From: Ardenticatenaceae bacterium
GTDB taxonomy: Bacteria > Chloroflexota > Anaerolineae > Promineifilales > Promineifilaceae
Length of the DNA stretch: 64,000 bases
Assembly (NCBI GenBank): GCA_011525915.1
Contig: WYBM01000015.1
Span: 1-64,000, forward strand
Direction of reading: 5' to 3'
Shown: piece by piece, positions 32,171 to 41,190 of the stretch
How the letters are laid out: each line of letters begins with the position of its first letter
How positions within the stretch are numbered: the stretch's first letter is position 1
Notes under the pieces: model-generated
Database searches by the model: none
The model's input: only the letters and a program-made list of their open reading frames with translations
Told to the model about the DNA's origin: nothing
Translations under genes and position numbers: made by a program

Positions 32171-33715
32171 TCATAGGCTTAAAGATCGAACGACCTCTAT
32201 GGGATCGGGTGTATAAGGCTTGTTAAATGGTATGGTCATTTCACCAATGCATCGCCAGAAAGTTCGATAAGCATAATGGACTGCCGAAGCACGAGAGGCC
32301 GTAAAGGATATGGGCGGTATGGAGATAGATTGCTGGACGCCTGTTAACAGCATGGGCAGCCCGTGACTGTAATCAAACATCTTGCCAATGGTGATATGGG
32401 GTGGAAATTTGTTGTATTTGGGCCTAAAGCGAAAATCCGGGCTGTTGACGACATGTTGGTTCCACCGCTCATGGGGAAACTGTTGGTTGTACCGCTCCGC
32501 CAGCTCTATTAAACAATCATGGAAAGTACTGACAGCCTTGGTAGAGGGGGTTTCAGAGTTCTGCTGAGTTGCCAGAACAATGCTGCTACTTTTGTCTAAC
32601 ATAAGCGTGTCAAACGTGAGTGTGAAGTGATCTTCAATGATGTCCACCAATGATTTAATGGCGTCAGTCATAAATTCTGCAAAATGAGCTGGTAACCCAT
32701 TAACCGGATCCTCGCTGCCAATTTGTAAAGGGGCGCCGGTCACCTTTTTTTGGGTCCGGCATAACGAAGCAATAGTTAAATGAAGTTGATGTGGTAAAAA
32801 CAGCTTGTGGGCAGTTGCTTGTATGCCAGTTTGTACCCGAAGTTCTTGTGTCCGCTGCTCCAATTCATCCATGAGTGATGCTGCATCTGGCCAGCGAACA
32901 ACGACACTGATGCCATGCCCTGGTGGGTTGGCCAGGGCTGTCTCCCATATGTCCAACAACTCGCTGCGATAGTAAGAGTAAGCTCCAGGGTGATCAGCCG
33001 GTGTTAGCGAGATGAAAAAGCCGGCGTTCATTCCCCGCTGATGGGATGACGTGATAATATACACGGTAGATTGCATGGTTTTTTTACCGTAGCCAATGTC
33101 TACCCCTCTGGCTGAGTAACGGTAGGGTCCGTCATAAATAGCTGGCACAAAACGCTGATTGCTTCCGTTTTCCTGGTAAGCATGTTCAATCGCTGACATT
33201 ATTTTGTCTTTCCCGGAACGCAAGACACCTTTTCTTTCTCTGGCAGCAGCATGAGGACTGTGGGGATTTAAGAAGAGCAGCCCTATAATGCGTTCGGTAC
33301 CCTTATTTAACCAATCATAAAAGGGAAATAGATCGCCAAAAACAATTCTAAAGTTTGAAGTGCCCAGCATAAGCACAGAATTTTCTGGTGACTCTAAGAT
33401 ATTTTCGGCTACTGGGCCACGCGCCCCCCACGTTGTACTAATAAGCTCAGCCACTGAGGGTTGTGAAGATGAAGGAGCATTCAGAGAGGGCCAAACAATG
33501 TCAGGACGCTGTTGGCGCCCAATATGCACAAGATCGGCCAGGCGGTTTCGACGATCAAGAAAAGAAACCAGTTCTCTGGCCTTGCTGGCTTTTCCTTCAC
33601 CTGGCAGATCGTCATAATCAACAGACAGATCAAAACAACAGTTTCGGAGTTCATCTGTACTGTATCTCTCAACAAGGATGTTTCGTAAAACGCTTAAGAT
33701 TTTTTGATCTGTCAT
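32171..33715 (-). CDS. Effector-associated/death-like domain fused to a 2H phosphoesterase-like domain
   Basis: A 514-residue protein. Residues ~1-75 (LRNILVERYSTDELRNCCFD, DYDDLPGEGKASKARELV, RQQRPDIVWP) are a bacterial death-like/effector-associated adaptor domain, usually N-terminal to TIR, caspase-like or STAND proteins in conflict systems. Residues ~110-290 form an unassigned alpha/beta domain with NFRIVFGDLFPFYDW and IIGLLFLNPHSPHAAARERK, recalling PLD-like sensor/effector modules. Residues ~300-500 contain H312-L-T314 and H440-I-T442, the paired HxT signature of 2H (LigT/2',5'-phosphodiesterase) enzymes acting on RNA or cyclic nucleotide phosphodiesters. It lies between two cyclase genes on the opposite strand. 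A defence effector role is inference. Confidence 0.72.
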   Translation of the reverse strand: MTDQKILSVLRNILVERYSTDELRNCCFDLSVDYDDLPGEGKASKARELVSFLDRRNRLADLVHIGRQQRPDIVWPSLNAPSSSQPSVAELISTTWGARGPVAENILESPENSVLMLGTSNFRIVFGDLFPFYDWLNKGTERIIGLLFLNPHSPHAAARERKGVLRSGKDKIMSAIEHAYQENGSNQRFVPAIYDGPYRYSARGVDIGYGKKTMQSTVYIITSSHQRGMNAGFFISLTPADHPGAYSYYRSELLDIWETALANPPGHGISVVVRWPDAASLMDELEQRTQELRVQTGIQATAHKLFLPHQLHLTIASLCRTQKKVTGAPLQIGSEDPVNGLPAHFAEFMTDAIKSLVDIIEDHFTLTFDTLMLDKSSSIVLATQQNSETPSTKAVSTFHDCLIELAERYNQQFPHERWNQHVVNSPDFRFRPKYNKFPPHITIGKMFDYSHGLPMLLTGVQQSISIPPISFTASRASAVHYAYRTFWRCIGEMTIPFNKPYTPDPIEVVRSLSL

Positions 33716-33857
33716 CCCTCTATGCCTACATATTGTGTCGTTTCTTCCTGGGCAGCCAGTACTATTATATGACGTATCTGCGTGTTTTGAAGGGGTTTAG
33801 GGGATGAAATCTGTGTATAGCGTGCCGGAGAGGGGGCATGTGGGTTAAAATTACCCC

Positions 33858-34409
33858 ATGATTGCATTAAACATCCCCGGCATCACAGTTGAAGAAAGTA
33901 CGGAACGGCTAAAAATTGTGCTGCCGATCCGGCGCAGCCGGGTGTATCTGGGCACCTATTCGATACTGCTGCTGGTCTGGATAGGTATGCTTCTCTATGG
34001 GCTGATGTTTACCTGGCAGATAGCCCTTTCCGGGGCGCGCTTTGCTTTTGTTTTCACCTTGCTGTTGCTGGTTTTTTTGTTTGTCCTTTACCGGCTGGGG
34101 CGAATCATCTGGCGGCAGTGGCAGTTTTACGTAGCGAACCGGGAAGTTTTATTTTTGTTTAAGGATCACCTGATCATCCGCCGGCCGGTTTCGTTGTTAG
34201 GCATTACACACGCCTATGACCGGCAATATATGCGGCCGTTTACCTATGACCATGCCAAACACAGCCCGGCCTTTGAATATGGCAGCCTGTACATCTTATT
34301 TGGCGGGAGCCTACCCGGGCCAGATGGCGAAGCACTGGTGGTTTTTTTAAACGGCCGTTACTTTCCACACGATGATAATGAGGATGAGAGATGGGATATT
34401 AAAGATTGA
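33858..34409 (+). CDS. Two-TM membrane protein of unknown function
   Basis: A 183-residue protein. After a short N-terminal segment come two adjacent membrane helices (~30-52 and ~58-83: VYLGTYSILLLVWIGMLLYG and FAFVFTLLLLVFLFVLY). A cytoplasmic beta-rich part follows (~95-175), with FYVANREVLFLFKDHLIIRR resembling PH-like/YcxB-type domains. It lies 62 nt before the second cyclase-NTPase gene in the same direction and may be co-transcribed with it. No function is evident. Confidence 0.7.
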   Translation: MIALNIPGITVEESTERLKIVLPIRRSRVYLGTYSILLLVWIGMLLYGLMFTWQIALSGARFAFVFTLLLLVFLFVLYRLGRIIWRQWQFYVANREVLFLFKDHLIIRRPVSLLGITHAYDRQYMRPFTYDHAKHSPAFEYGSLYILFGGSLPGPDGEALVVFLNGRYFPHDDNEDERWDIKD

Positions 34410-34471
34410 GCAAACCTGCCAATCGCTAATTTCCCCACGACAGGTTGGCCACAGCTAACCTCCCCTTTTTC

Positions 34472-37400
34472 ATGACTGAAGTAAGCTCTGCTTTTCTGAC
34501 TCCCGAACAGGTACGCCGCCTGGCCGCTTACCTGCCTGTAACCCTGGCTCGCCGTGTGTTGGATGATGGCCTGCCTGAGCCAGGCATACCGCGGCAGCTG
34601 CCTGCCGCGGCGCTCTTTTCTGACATCTCTGGCTTTACCACAATGTCTGAAGAATTGGCCTCAGACGGGCCGCGCGGTGCAGAGGAGTTGAACCGTGTCT
34701 TGCTGATGACGTTTACGGCCATGATTGATGTCATTCACCAGATGGGTGGCGCTGTCAGCCATTTTTACGGGGATGCCATGTCTGTTTATTTCCCAGATAG
34801 TGATGGCCTGGCTACACGGCGCGCCCTGGCTTGTGCCCAGATGATGCAGCGGTTGATGTTGACAAGCTTTAACCGTGTGGTTACAAATCGGCCGCCGGGC
34901 AAAGACCCATTCTTTGAGCTGACCATCAAGATTGGCGTGGGGTATGGGTTGTGCCAGGAGCTGGTGGTTGGTCACCCGGAGCGTAACCTGGAATTTGTGC
35001 TGACAGGCACGGCCGTGGATGAAGCCGCTGCTGCCGAGAAAAAGGCAAAATCTGGCCAGGTGATTGCCAGCCGCAAAGTGTTGGCCAGGGCCGGCTTTGA
35101 CACCGCTGCGGCGTTACCGGCGGCTGCAGATGGTCCGGCAGAGCATGACTTTGCCCCCTTTGATCAGGCTGAATTTGTGCTGCCTGCAGCGACACCAATT
35201 CTCGATTGGCAGGAGGTTGAGCCGGCACGACGCCAGCGGTTGGCGCCCGTAGCCCTGGCTTTTGTGCATCGTGCCCTGGCCCGCCGATTGCTGACCAGTG
35301 GCACCGAGAGCCTGGCCGAACATCGCCCGGTAACGAGCCTTTTTGTACAGTTTGATTTTGTAGGTGATGAAGACGAGTCGTCGGCTATTGACACTGTCTT
35401 GATGGGGCGTCAGCTGCAGCAATATTATGAATGGGCGTGCCGTGTGGTGGCCCGTTTTGGCCAGGAAAATGCCCGGGTGAACCGGGTGCTGACCGGCGAC
35501 AAGGGCAATCAACTGCACATCATGTTTGGTGCCCCGGTGGCTCCCGATGGCCCCGACCAGGCTATACGCTGTGCCCTGGCCTTACAGCGTGAAAAGCCAG
35601 CTTTTATTGCCCGGCAGCGTATTGGGCTGACGGTGGGCAAGGTGTTTGCCGGCCCGGTGGGTTCGGCGGCGCGGCAGGAGTATACGGTGGTGGGGGATGT
35701 GGTGAATTTGTCGGCCCGGCTGATGCAAATTTGTGAGGATGGCCAGATTTTTACTGACCGGGCCACGGCCGAGCGTACCCGCCAATGGTTCGAGTTTGAG
35801 TCGCTGCCCGTGGTGTACTTAAAGGGCAAACAAACGGCCGTCACTCCGCATATCCCCATTGGGGAACGGACAACAACGCCCCAATTACATGCCTTTATCA
35901 ACCGTTGGGAACGGCCGTTGGTGGGGCGCCAGGTAGAATTAGACGAGCTGCGGGTGGGGATGAACCGCTCGTTAGAAGGGCAGGGTGGGGTGCTGGCGCT
36001 CTCCGGTGCTACCGGTGTAGGCAAATCACGCCTGATAGCGGCCGCGGCTCAATATTGGTTGGATGCAGGTGGTTTGGGGTTGTTGGGTGTGGGCTACCCG
36101 CACACATCAGAAACGCCGTACAGCCTGTGGCGGGGCATCTGGCAGGCCTTCTTGGGGTTGACGCCGGGCATGGATGTACACGCCCAGGCGGCTGCCGTGG
36201 TGGCCCACACGCAGGCATTATTACCAGAGGTCGGTGATGATGTAGGGTTGTGGGGTGAGGTGTTGGGCTTGCCCATGCCTCAGGCGGCCGCGCTGGCCGG
36301 GCTGACGGCTGAAGCGCGTCAGGCACGGCTTTTTGCCCTGGTGCGGCGCTGCTTTTGGAAACAGGCAGGGCAGCGGCCCTTGCTGCTGATTTTGGAAGGA
36401 CTGCACTGGGCTGACCAGGCCAGCCTGGCGTTGTTAGATGATCTGACAGCCCATGTAGCCAATGTGCCTGTGTTTGTGTGTGTCACATTCCGGCCAGATG
36501 CCCAGTTGGCCCTGGCGACCCTGAACCGTCCCCTATGCACGGTGGTGAACGTGGCGGAGCTGGCGCCCCAGCCGGCGCGGCAGCTGCTGGCGGAATTGGT
36601 GGGGGTGACAGAGCTGCCGCCAGCGGTGGAACAACACCTGGGCCTGCGTGATCGTGACGGCCGTGACAGCCCGGTTAACCCCCTGTTTCTGGAAGAAGCC
36701 GTGCGCATGATGGAAGGGATTGGCGTATTACAGCGTAACGGCCGTGTGTATGTAAACGAATCATTGCTGGCTCAAGTGCAGGTGCCCGATACCATTCACG
36801 GTTTGCTTTTGGCTCGTTTAGACCGCCTGCCGGTAGCGGAGCGAGAGCTGCTGCAGGTGGCTTCGGTCATTGGCCGCCAGTTTGCCGCCGAACCGCTGGC
36901 AGCCCTGCTGGCAGAGCCATCGACACAGCTCATCATTGGCATGTTGGTGAACCTGTCAACCGTAGAGATGACCCGGCTGATAGAGGCAGACCCGGAATGG
37001 ATTTACCTTTTCCAACATGCCATGACCCATGAGGTAGCCTATGAGAGCCTGCCCTATGCCCGTCGCCAGATGCTTCATACCCTGGTTGCTGACTGGCTGA
37101 TTAAGACGAATGAGGAAAATTTAAAGCCCTTGTTTCCGGTGTTGGCCTACCATTACGGCCGGGCAGCCAACAATGAGAAAGGGTTAGAATATGCCTTAAA
37201 AGCGGCCGATGCGGCCCGTGACATCTTTGCTAACCAGGAAGCGGTAGACCTGTACACGCAAGCAGAAGGGCATTTACGGGCGCTAGGCGAAGCAGATCAT
37301 TGGGCCACGGCCGTGGAAATATACCTTTCCCGCAGCAATTCTCTGATCAGGTTAGGGCACCTGGACGCGGCTTTTAAGGACGCTGCAAACTCCCTGGCTC

Positions 37401-38626
37401 TGGCTGAGCGCTACGAAGTGAACACCTCCATCGCCCAATCCTGCAATTTGATGGCCCAGATTCGGTATCGACAGGGAGATTATGAAACGGTGTCTGAGCT
37501 GACGAACCGGGTCATAAACACCTCATACCCGGACATTCCCGCAGACCTGTTAGCCAGCGCCTATACCTGGGCCGGTTGGGCTGCCAGTTCGCAGATGAAT
37601 TATGATCTGGCTCTTTCCCATCTTCGTAAAGCCGAGAAGATTTGTGTAGATGAGAATAACAACTTTCATCTGGCTCTGGTCATGGAAGCCCTGAGTTATA
37701 CCCATTACCTGTGCAAAGACATGGAATTGTCACTGGAGGCCATGCAAAGGAGTGTGGCGCTGTCACGCGAGTTTAGTACGCCTATTAATTTAGGCATTGC
37801 TCTAAATAATATTGGCTTTGTGCAATATATGTTGGGCCGCTATGAGGAAGCAGTTCACACCTTCGATGAAGCTGTGGTTATAGGCCGTGATAGTGGACGC
37901 AACCTGCTGGTTCCGGCTCTCTCAAACCGGGGCGCGGCGCGGTGTGGCATGGGTTGGTTTTCATTGGCTTTGTTAGATTTTCAGGAAGCTATGAGCTTGT
38001 TAACCACCATGAATTACCCCAGTTTACAGGTGGAAACCCATCTCTTTTGGGGGTTTGAATATTATTGTGCCCTGGCGGAATGGGAACAAGCCAGGCACCA
38101 GTTTGAAAGGGCCAGTGCATTGATTGATCTGCAGCCGGAAAGTTACGGAGAAGAAAAAGTACGTTTATTACTGGGGTTGGGTCAGGTTGAGTTGATGAAA
38201 GGGTCTTTAGCAGTGGCTAGAACCAGGCTTAAAGAAGCAGATCGGCTCATAAATGAAAAAGGGTTTGCCTGGTGGCGCCCTGTTGCCGATTATTTCCTGG
38301 GGCTGCTCAATTTGCACAGCCACACGCCGGAAAAGGCCCTAAAGCATTTTGAGAATGGGCTGAAAGCTGGTGACGACGCTGGCTGCCCTGATTACAAACC
38401 TTTGATCTTGTGGCAGTTGGCTTTATTGGAAACGGGTGATAAACGGGCAGACTATTTTGAACAATGTGTAGCAGCGGCTAATAAACGTTCCCGATATCAA
38501 GACCGTGTTACCTGTTTAAAAGAAGCGGGCACATGGATGCTGGCCCAAGCTTCCCCGCGCTTACAAGCACTAGGGCACACCTGCCTTAAGCAAGTCAACG
38601 AAATGTCTCACCGCCGCCCCGAATAA
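34472..38626 (+). CDS. Tandem class III cyclase + NTPase + TPR protein (soluble adenylyl cyclase-like)
   Basis: About 1384 residues, paralogous along its full length to 27996-32126. C1 has the metal-binding Asp residues in FSDISGFT and FYGDAMSVYF. C2 has GDKGNQLHIMFGAP and the complete GDVVNLSARL with Asn and Arg. One composite active site can therefore form, as in mammalian C1/C2 cyclases. At the adenine-recognition Lys position both paralogs have His (HFYGD); the EYTVVG Thr is as in human sAC (from memory). The NTPase P-loop SGATGVGKSRL is intact; Walker B-like LLLILEGLHWADQ follows. C-terminal TPR-like helices. A TTG at 34445 is an alternative start. It would make cyclic nucleotide under control of the NTPase/TPR sensor. 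Confidence 0.9.
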   Translation: MTEVSSAFLTPEQVRRLAAYLPVTLARRVLDDGLPEPGIPRQLPAAALFSDISGFTTMSEELASDGPRGAEELNRVLLMTFTAMIDVIHQMGGAVSHFYGDAMSVYFPDSDGLATRRALACAQMMQRLMLTSFNRVVTNRPPGKDPFFELTIKIGVGYGLCQELVVGHPERNLEFVLTGTAVDEAAAAEKKAKSGQVIASRKVLARAGFDTAAALPAAADGPAEHDFAPFDQAEFVLPAATPILDWQEVEPARRQRLAPVALAFVHRALARRLLTSGTESLAEHRPVTSLFVQFDFVGDEDESSAIDTVLMGRQLQQYYEWACRVVARFGQENARVNRVLTGDKGNQLHIMFGAPVAPDGPDQAIRCALALQREKPAFIARQRIGLTVGKVFAGPVGSAARQEYTVVGDVVNLSARLMQICEDGQIFTDRATAERTRQWFEFESLPVVYLKGKQTAVTPHIPIGERTTTPQLHAFINRWERPLVGRQVELDELRVGMNRSLEGQGGVLALSGATGVGKSRLIAAAAQYWLDAGGLGLLGVGYPHTSETPYSLWRGIWQAFLGLTPGMDVHAQAAAVVAHTQALLPEVGDDVGLWGEVLGLPMPQAAALAGLTAEARQARLFALVRRCFWKQAGQRPLLLILEGLHWADQASLALLDDLTAHVANVPVFVCVTFRPDAQLALATLNRPLCTVVNVAELAPQPARQLLAELVGVTELPPAVEQHLGLRDRDGRDSPVNPLFLEEAVRMMEGIGVLQRNGRVYVNESLLAQVQVPDTIHGLLLARLDRLPVAERELLQVASVIGRQFAAEPLAALLAEPSTQLIIGMLVNLSTVEMTRLIEADPEWIYLFQHAMTHEVAYESLPYARRQMLHTLVADWLIKTNEENLKPLFPVLAYHYGRAANNEKGLEYALKAADAARDIFANQEAVDLYTQAEGHLRALGEADHWATAVEIYLSRSNSLIRLGHLDAAFKDAANSLALAERYEVNTSIAQSCNLMAQIRYRQGDYETVSELTNRVINTSYPDIPADLLASAYTWAGWAASSQMNYDLALSHLRKAEKICVDENNNFHLALVMEALSYTHYLCKDMELSLEAMQRSVALSREFSTPINLGIALNNIGFVQYMLGRYEEAVHTFDEAVVIGRDSGRNLLVPALSNRGAARCGMGWFSLALLDFQEAMSLLTTMNYPSLQVETHLFWGFEYYCALAEWEQARHQFERASALIDLQPESYGEEKVRLLLGLGQVELMKGSLAVARTRLKEADRLINEKGFAWWRPVADYFLGLLNLHSHTPEKALKHFENGLKAGDDAGCPDYKPLILWQLALLETGDKRADYFEQCVAAANKRSRYQDRVTCLKEAGTWMLAQASPRLQALGHTCLKQVNEMSHRRPE

Positions 38627-38628
38627 GC

Positions 38629-38691
38629 TAGGTAATCGGCAACGCCTCAAGCGATTTTATTTCTTTCTGAATTATTGTTGCCGATTACCTA
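38629..38691 (+). terminator. Long inverted repeat after cyclase gene
   Basis: TAGGTAATCGGCAAC and GTTGCCGATTACCTA form a perfect 15-bp inverted repeat around a 33-nt AT-rich loop, right after the cyclase stop codon. There is no T-run after it, but a second hairpin follows. Confidence 0.65.
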
Positions 38692-38696
38692 ATAAG

Positions 38697-38726
38697 AAAA
38701 AACCCAGGCAGGCAACCTGAGTTTTA
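38697..38726. terminator. Bidirectional hairpin terminator
   Basis: ACCCAGG and CCTGAGT pair (one mismatch) around CAGGCAA, flanked by AAAAA on the left and TTTT on the right. It can terminate both the plus-strand cyclase gene and the minus-strand NHLP peptide operon. Confidence 0.6.
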
Positions 38727-38793
38727 AAAGAATGTAGGGGGACCCTCTAAAAACCATGTCCCAATTCGCTGAAGGGCCAAAGACCGCTACAAG

Positions 38794-39009
38794 TCAGCCC
38801 ATGCCGGGTACAAACCCTTTGGTGGTACGGCCGCCGAGGCCGCCGGCAAATTCGTCAAAGGTGTCTTCAGTAAGACCTTTTAACATCTGACGTTCTTCGC
38901 TGGTGATAGGGTAGCCTTTTAAGGCTTCATCTGGGTTGCTCAACAATAGCTGGCGGTAACTGGCGTCTTTAACAGCGCGCTCTACGACCTGTTCTAAAGC
39001 TTCTGACAC
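38794..39009 (-). CDS. NHLP/Os1348-like leader peptide, possible RiPP precursor
   Basis: A 71-residue protein starting at GTG 39009, which has AAGGAGG 6 nt upstream; the ATG at 39054 has none. Residues ~3-50 (LEQVVERAVKDASYRQLLLS, NPDEALKGYPITSEERQMLK) match nitrile-hydratase-alpha-like leader peptides, where a phenylalanine/tyrosine, an LLxNPxxAL block and an LTxEE block recur. The C-terminal ~18 residues (FAGGLGGRTTKGFVPGMG) are glycine-rich and would be the core, with Thr but no Cys. It is encoded behind an ABC exporter and a zinc-finger protein in the same direction. No modifying enzyme is visible in this window. It could instead be a small regulatory protein of the same fold. Confidence 0.72.
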   Translation of the reverse strand: MSEALEQVVERAVKDASYRQLLLSNPDEALKGYPITSEERQMLKGLTEDTFDEFAGGLGGRTTKGFVPGMG

Positions 39010-39165
39010 TTTTGCCTCCTTAAATTTGGGGCTACAGATACTGCTTGTGGCCATCCGTAAGATTTTTACCTATTGTTTATCAATATAGTACGGCCGTCAA
39101 GTTGATTGCTTTACATTTTTGCATTTTTAGGGCACTTTCTGGGCATACATATGTACCCTGTAGGG

Positions 39166-39378
39166 TTAATCCAGGTTTTGCAGTGTCACCGGGTCTTGTT
39201 GTGGGTGACACACGCCGCACCAAACAGCCCCAGCCACCACAAGGGCTTTATAGGTTTCTGTGGTGGTGCGGTATGTATGAATGATATATGGCTTTTCCTG
39301 CGTATGTGTTTTACAAACGGCGCGCCCACAAAATTTACAATTGGCATGGGACGGCCGTTCACAGTGCCAGCATTCCAT
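39166..39378 (-). CDS. Small zinc-finger protein
   Basis: A 70-residue protein. Putative zinc ligands are C3-x2-C6 (MECWHCERP), C14-x2-C17 (NCKFCGR), C22-x2-H25 (AVCKTHT), and a later C54-x2-C57 (VWCGVCHP), a cross-brace pattern like B-box or AN1-type fingers. The start lies 4 nt after the permease stop (39383), with a GGAG 8 nt upstream, so it is translationally coupled to the exporter. The NHLP peptide gene follows 156 nt later. Function unknown; it may act as adaptor or regulator. Confidence 0.7.
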   Translation of the reverse strand: MECWHCERPSHANCKFCGRAVCKTHTQEKPYIIHTYRTTTETYKALVVAGAVWCGVCHPQQDPVTLQNLD

Positions 39379-39382
39379 TTTA

Positions 39383-40201
39383 CTACTCCACGAACGTCAA
39401 ATCTTTATTGGCAAACAGATCGGCAGCCAGCATAAACAAAATCGTGGCGTACAACAGCAGTATGGCCGGGGCCAATGCCTGAGCGGCCGTAAAGTAGCCA
39501 TTTACGGTAGCGTCTGCGATCGCCCGGAACGGCCAGAAAACCAGCCCAAACAGCCGGCTGACGGCGCTGGGGTCATTGCTATTGAGCGTAACCGCATAAT
39601 TGGCCAGGGTGTCGTTTACCGACGTCCATCCCTGGCTGACAGCCACCCGATTTAAACTGGTGATAAGGCTTCGCAGGGCTGAATTGCGGATGCCCTGGGC
39701 GAAGAGCAGAATGGCCAACACGCCAAAAATATAGACACGTGACCATCCATTCGTGACCAGGTCTGAAGCATGTAACCCTAACACTTCAGCCAAGATCATT
39801 AAAGAAACCCATACCGGCGGAATTTCCAGCAGTTGTCTGAGGGGAATATCTGGCCCATTGGTCAGTGCCAGCAGGGCCAGCAGCAGCTGTAAGAGTGTGG
39901 TGACAATAAAAGCACCCAGGAGCACGGCCGTGACATACTCCACCCGGCTGGGCAGCCGTACTACCCAGGGATACAAATTGGCGTGGTTAGCCCGCGCGGC
40001 CATGGTCACGGTGATCACAAACCCCATGCCCGCACCAAAAATGCCAATAACCAGCCTATAATACGCTATTTCTGGCGTTTGCTGTTGGGGGCTAAAGAGC
40101 ACCAGCCAGTACACCAGAGTGGCAATAACCAAGGCCACACCCGTTAAAGACCAAAGCAGACTGCGCACAAAGTAGCCCGTTAACGCCCAAATTCGCTGCA
40201 T
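39383..40201 (-). CDS. ABC-2 type transporter permease
   Basis: A 272-residue polytopic membrane protein with about six hydrophobic segments, e.g. LLWSLTGVALVIATLVYWLV near the N-terminus, FGAGMGFVITVTMAA, LLGAFIVTTLLQLLLALLAL and LAPAILLLYATILFMLAADL. It lacks a peptidase domain. Its start overlaps the ATPase stop as TAATG (40201), so the two form one exporter. The substrate may be the peptide encoded downstream, but that is inference. Confidence 0.85.
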   Translation of the reverse strand: MQRIWALTGYFVRSLLWSLTGVALVIATLVYWLVLFSPQQQTPEIAYYRLVIGIFGAGMGFVITVTMAARANHANLYPWVVRLPSRVEYVTAVLLGAFIVTTLLQLLLALLALTNGPDIPLRQLLEIPPVWVSLMILAEVLGLHASDLVTNGWSRVYIFGVLAILLFAQGIRNSALRSLITSLNRVAVSQGWTSVNDTLANYAVTLNSNDPSAVSRLFGLVFWPFRAIADATVNGYFTAAQALAPAILLLYATILFMLAADLFANKDLTFVE

Positions 40202-41079
40202 TATCGCACCGCCTCTGCATAGATTTCTGCTAACGTGGTGTGTTTTTGCTCTACATGCAGTACGTCATAACCCGCGCGCAGGACCATTGCCAGAACATCA
40301 CGGCGCAGCCGCATCGCTTCCGCGTGTAAAAATATTTTTGTGCCTTCTACCTGTATGTCAGGATGAAACGCATGCAGCTCGGCTAACAAGATAGGGTTCA
40401 TCAGAGGACGATCTGTTTGAATTAAAGAATGAGGACTCATGGTCAAGGCATTCACCATGCTGTTCTGATAATGAATTTGGCCCCGATTTAAGATGATTAA
40501 CTGGGTGCAAACCTGGGTTACTTCGTGTAGTTGATGGGAACTCATGACAATGGTTTTACCTGCTGCATGCAGCTTCTGGATACGCTGGTGCATTTCTATC
40601 TGGCCAGTGGGGTCTAAACCATTAGAGGGTTCATCAATTAACAGCAGCGCGGGATCACCAATTAAAATTTGGGCCAGCCCTATGCGCTGGCGCATGCCTT
40701 TGGAACAGGCGCCAATTTTTTTGTGGGCCGCGTCCAACAGATCTACCTGGGCCAACGCCTCTATAACAGTTTGTTTCACCTGGTGTCGGGGGACTTCACT
40801 CAGTTGGGCCACCACTTCTAGATATTGCCTGATGCGCAGCTGGTTGGGAAACAACAGCCGGTCAGTTTTAAAGCCCACGGCTGGCCAGGCGCCAGCAATG
40901 GGGTAGATCTTTCCCTTATCCGGCTTTAGGATGCCGGCGATGAGCTTAAATAGGGTGGTTTTACCAGCGCCATTGGGCCCCAATAAACCAACCACTTCGC
41001 CTCTGGGAATCGTGAAGGAAACATTATCAATGGCTTTGAAGTTGTAGTATTGTTTGGTGACGCCCTTGATTTCTATCAC
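40201..41079 (-). CDS. ABC transporter ATP-binding protein
   Basis: A 292-residue ATPase of the CcmA/YtrB exporter type. Walker A is GLLGPNGAGKTTLFK, the signature is the divergent CSKGMRQR, Walker B is LLLIDEPSNGLDPTG, and the switch His is in VMSSHQLHEV. The C-terminal ~80 residues form the usual regulatory extension. It is the first gene of the exporter/zinc-finger/NHLP operon. No peptidase (C39) domain is present, so leader removal, if any, would need another enzyme. Confidence 0.92.
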   Translation of the reverse strand: MIEIKGVTKQYYNFKAIDNVSFTIPRGEVVGLLGPNGAGKTTLFKLIAGILKPDKGKIYPIAGAWPAVGFKTDRLLFPNQLRIRQYLEVVAQLSEVPRHQVKQTVIEALAQVDLLDAAHKKIGACSKGMRQRIGLAQILIGDPALLLIDEPSNGLDPTGQIEMHQRIQKLHAAGKTIVMSSHQLHEVTQVCTQLIILNRGQIHYQNSMVNALTMSPHSLIQTDRPLMNPILLAELHAFHPDIQVEGTKIFLHAEAMRLRRDVLAMVLRAGYDVLHVEQKHTTLAEIYAEAVR

Positions 41080-41190
41080 ACAAAAATCCTGTTTGTTTAG
41101 AGATTGCTTTTCAGCAGGCGGTAGTTTACCACAGCCGTATCTGTGAGCAATTTACCTAACACACTGTTTCACAAAAAATCACACGTTGAT

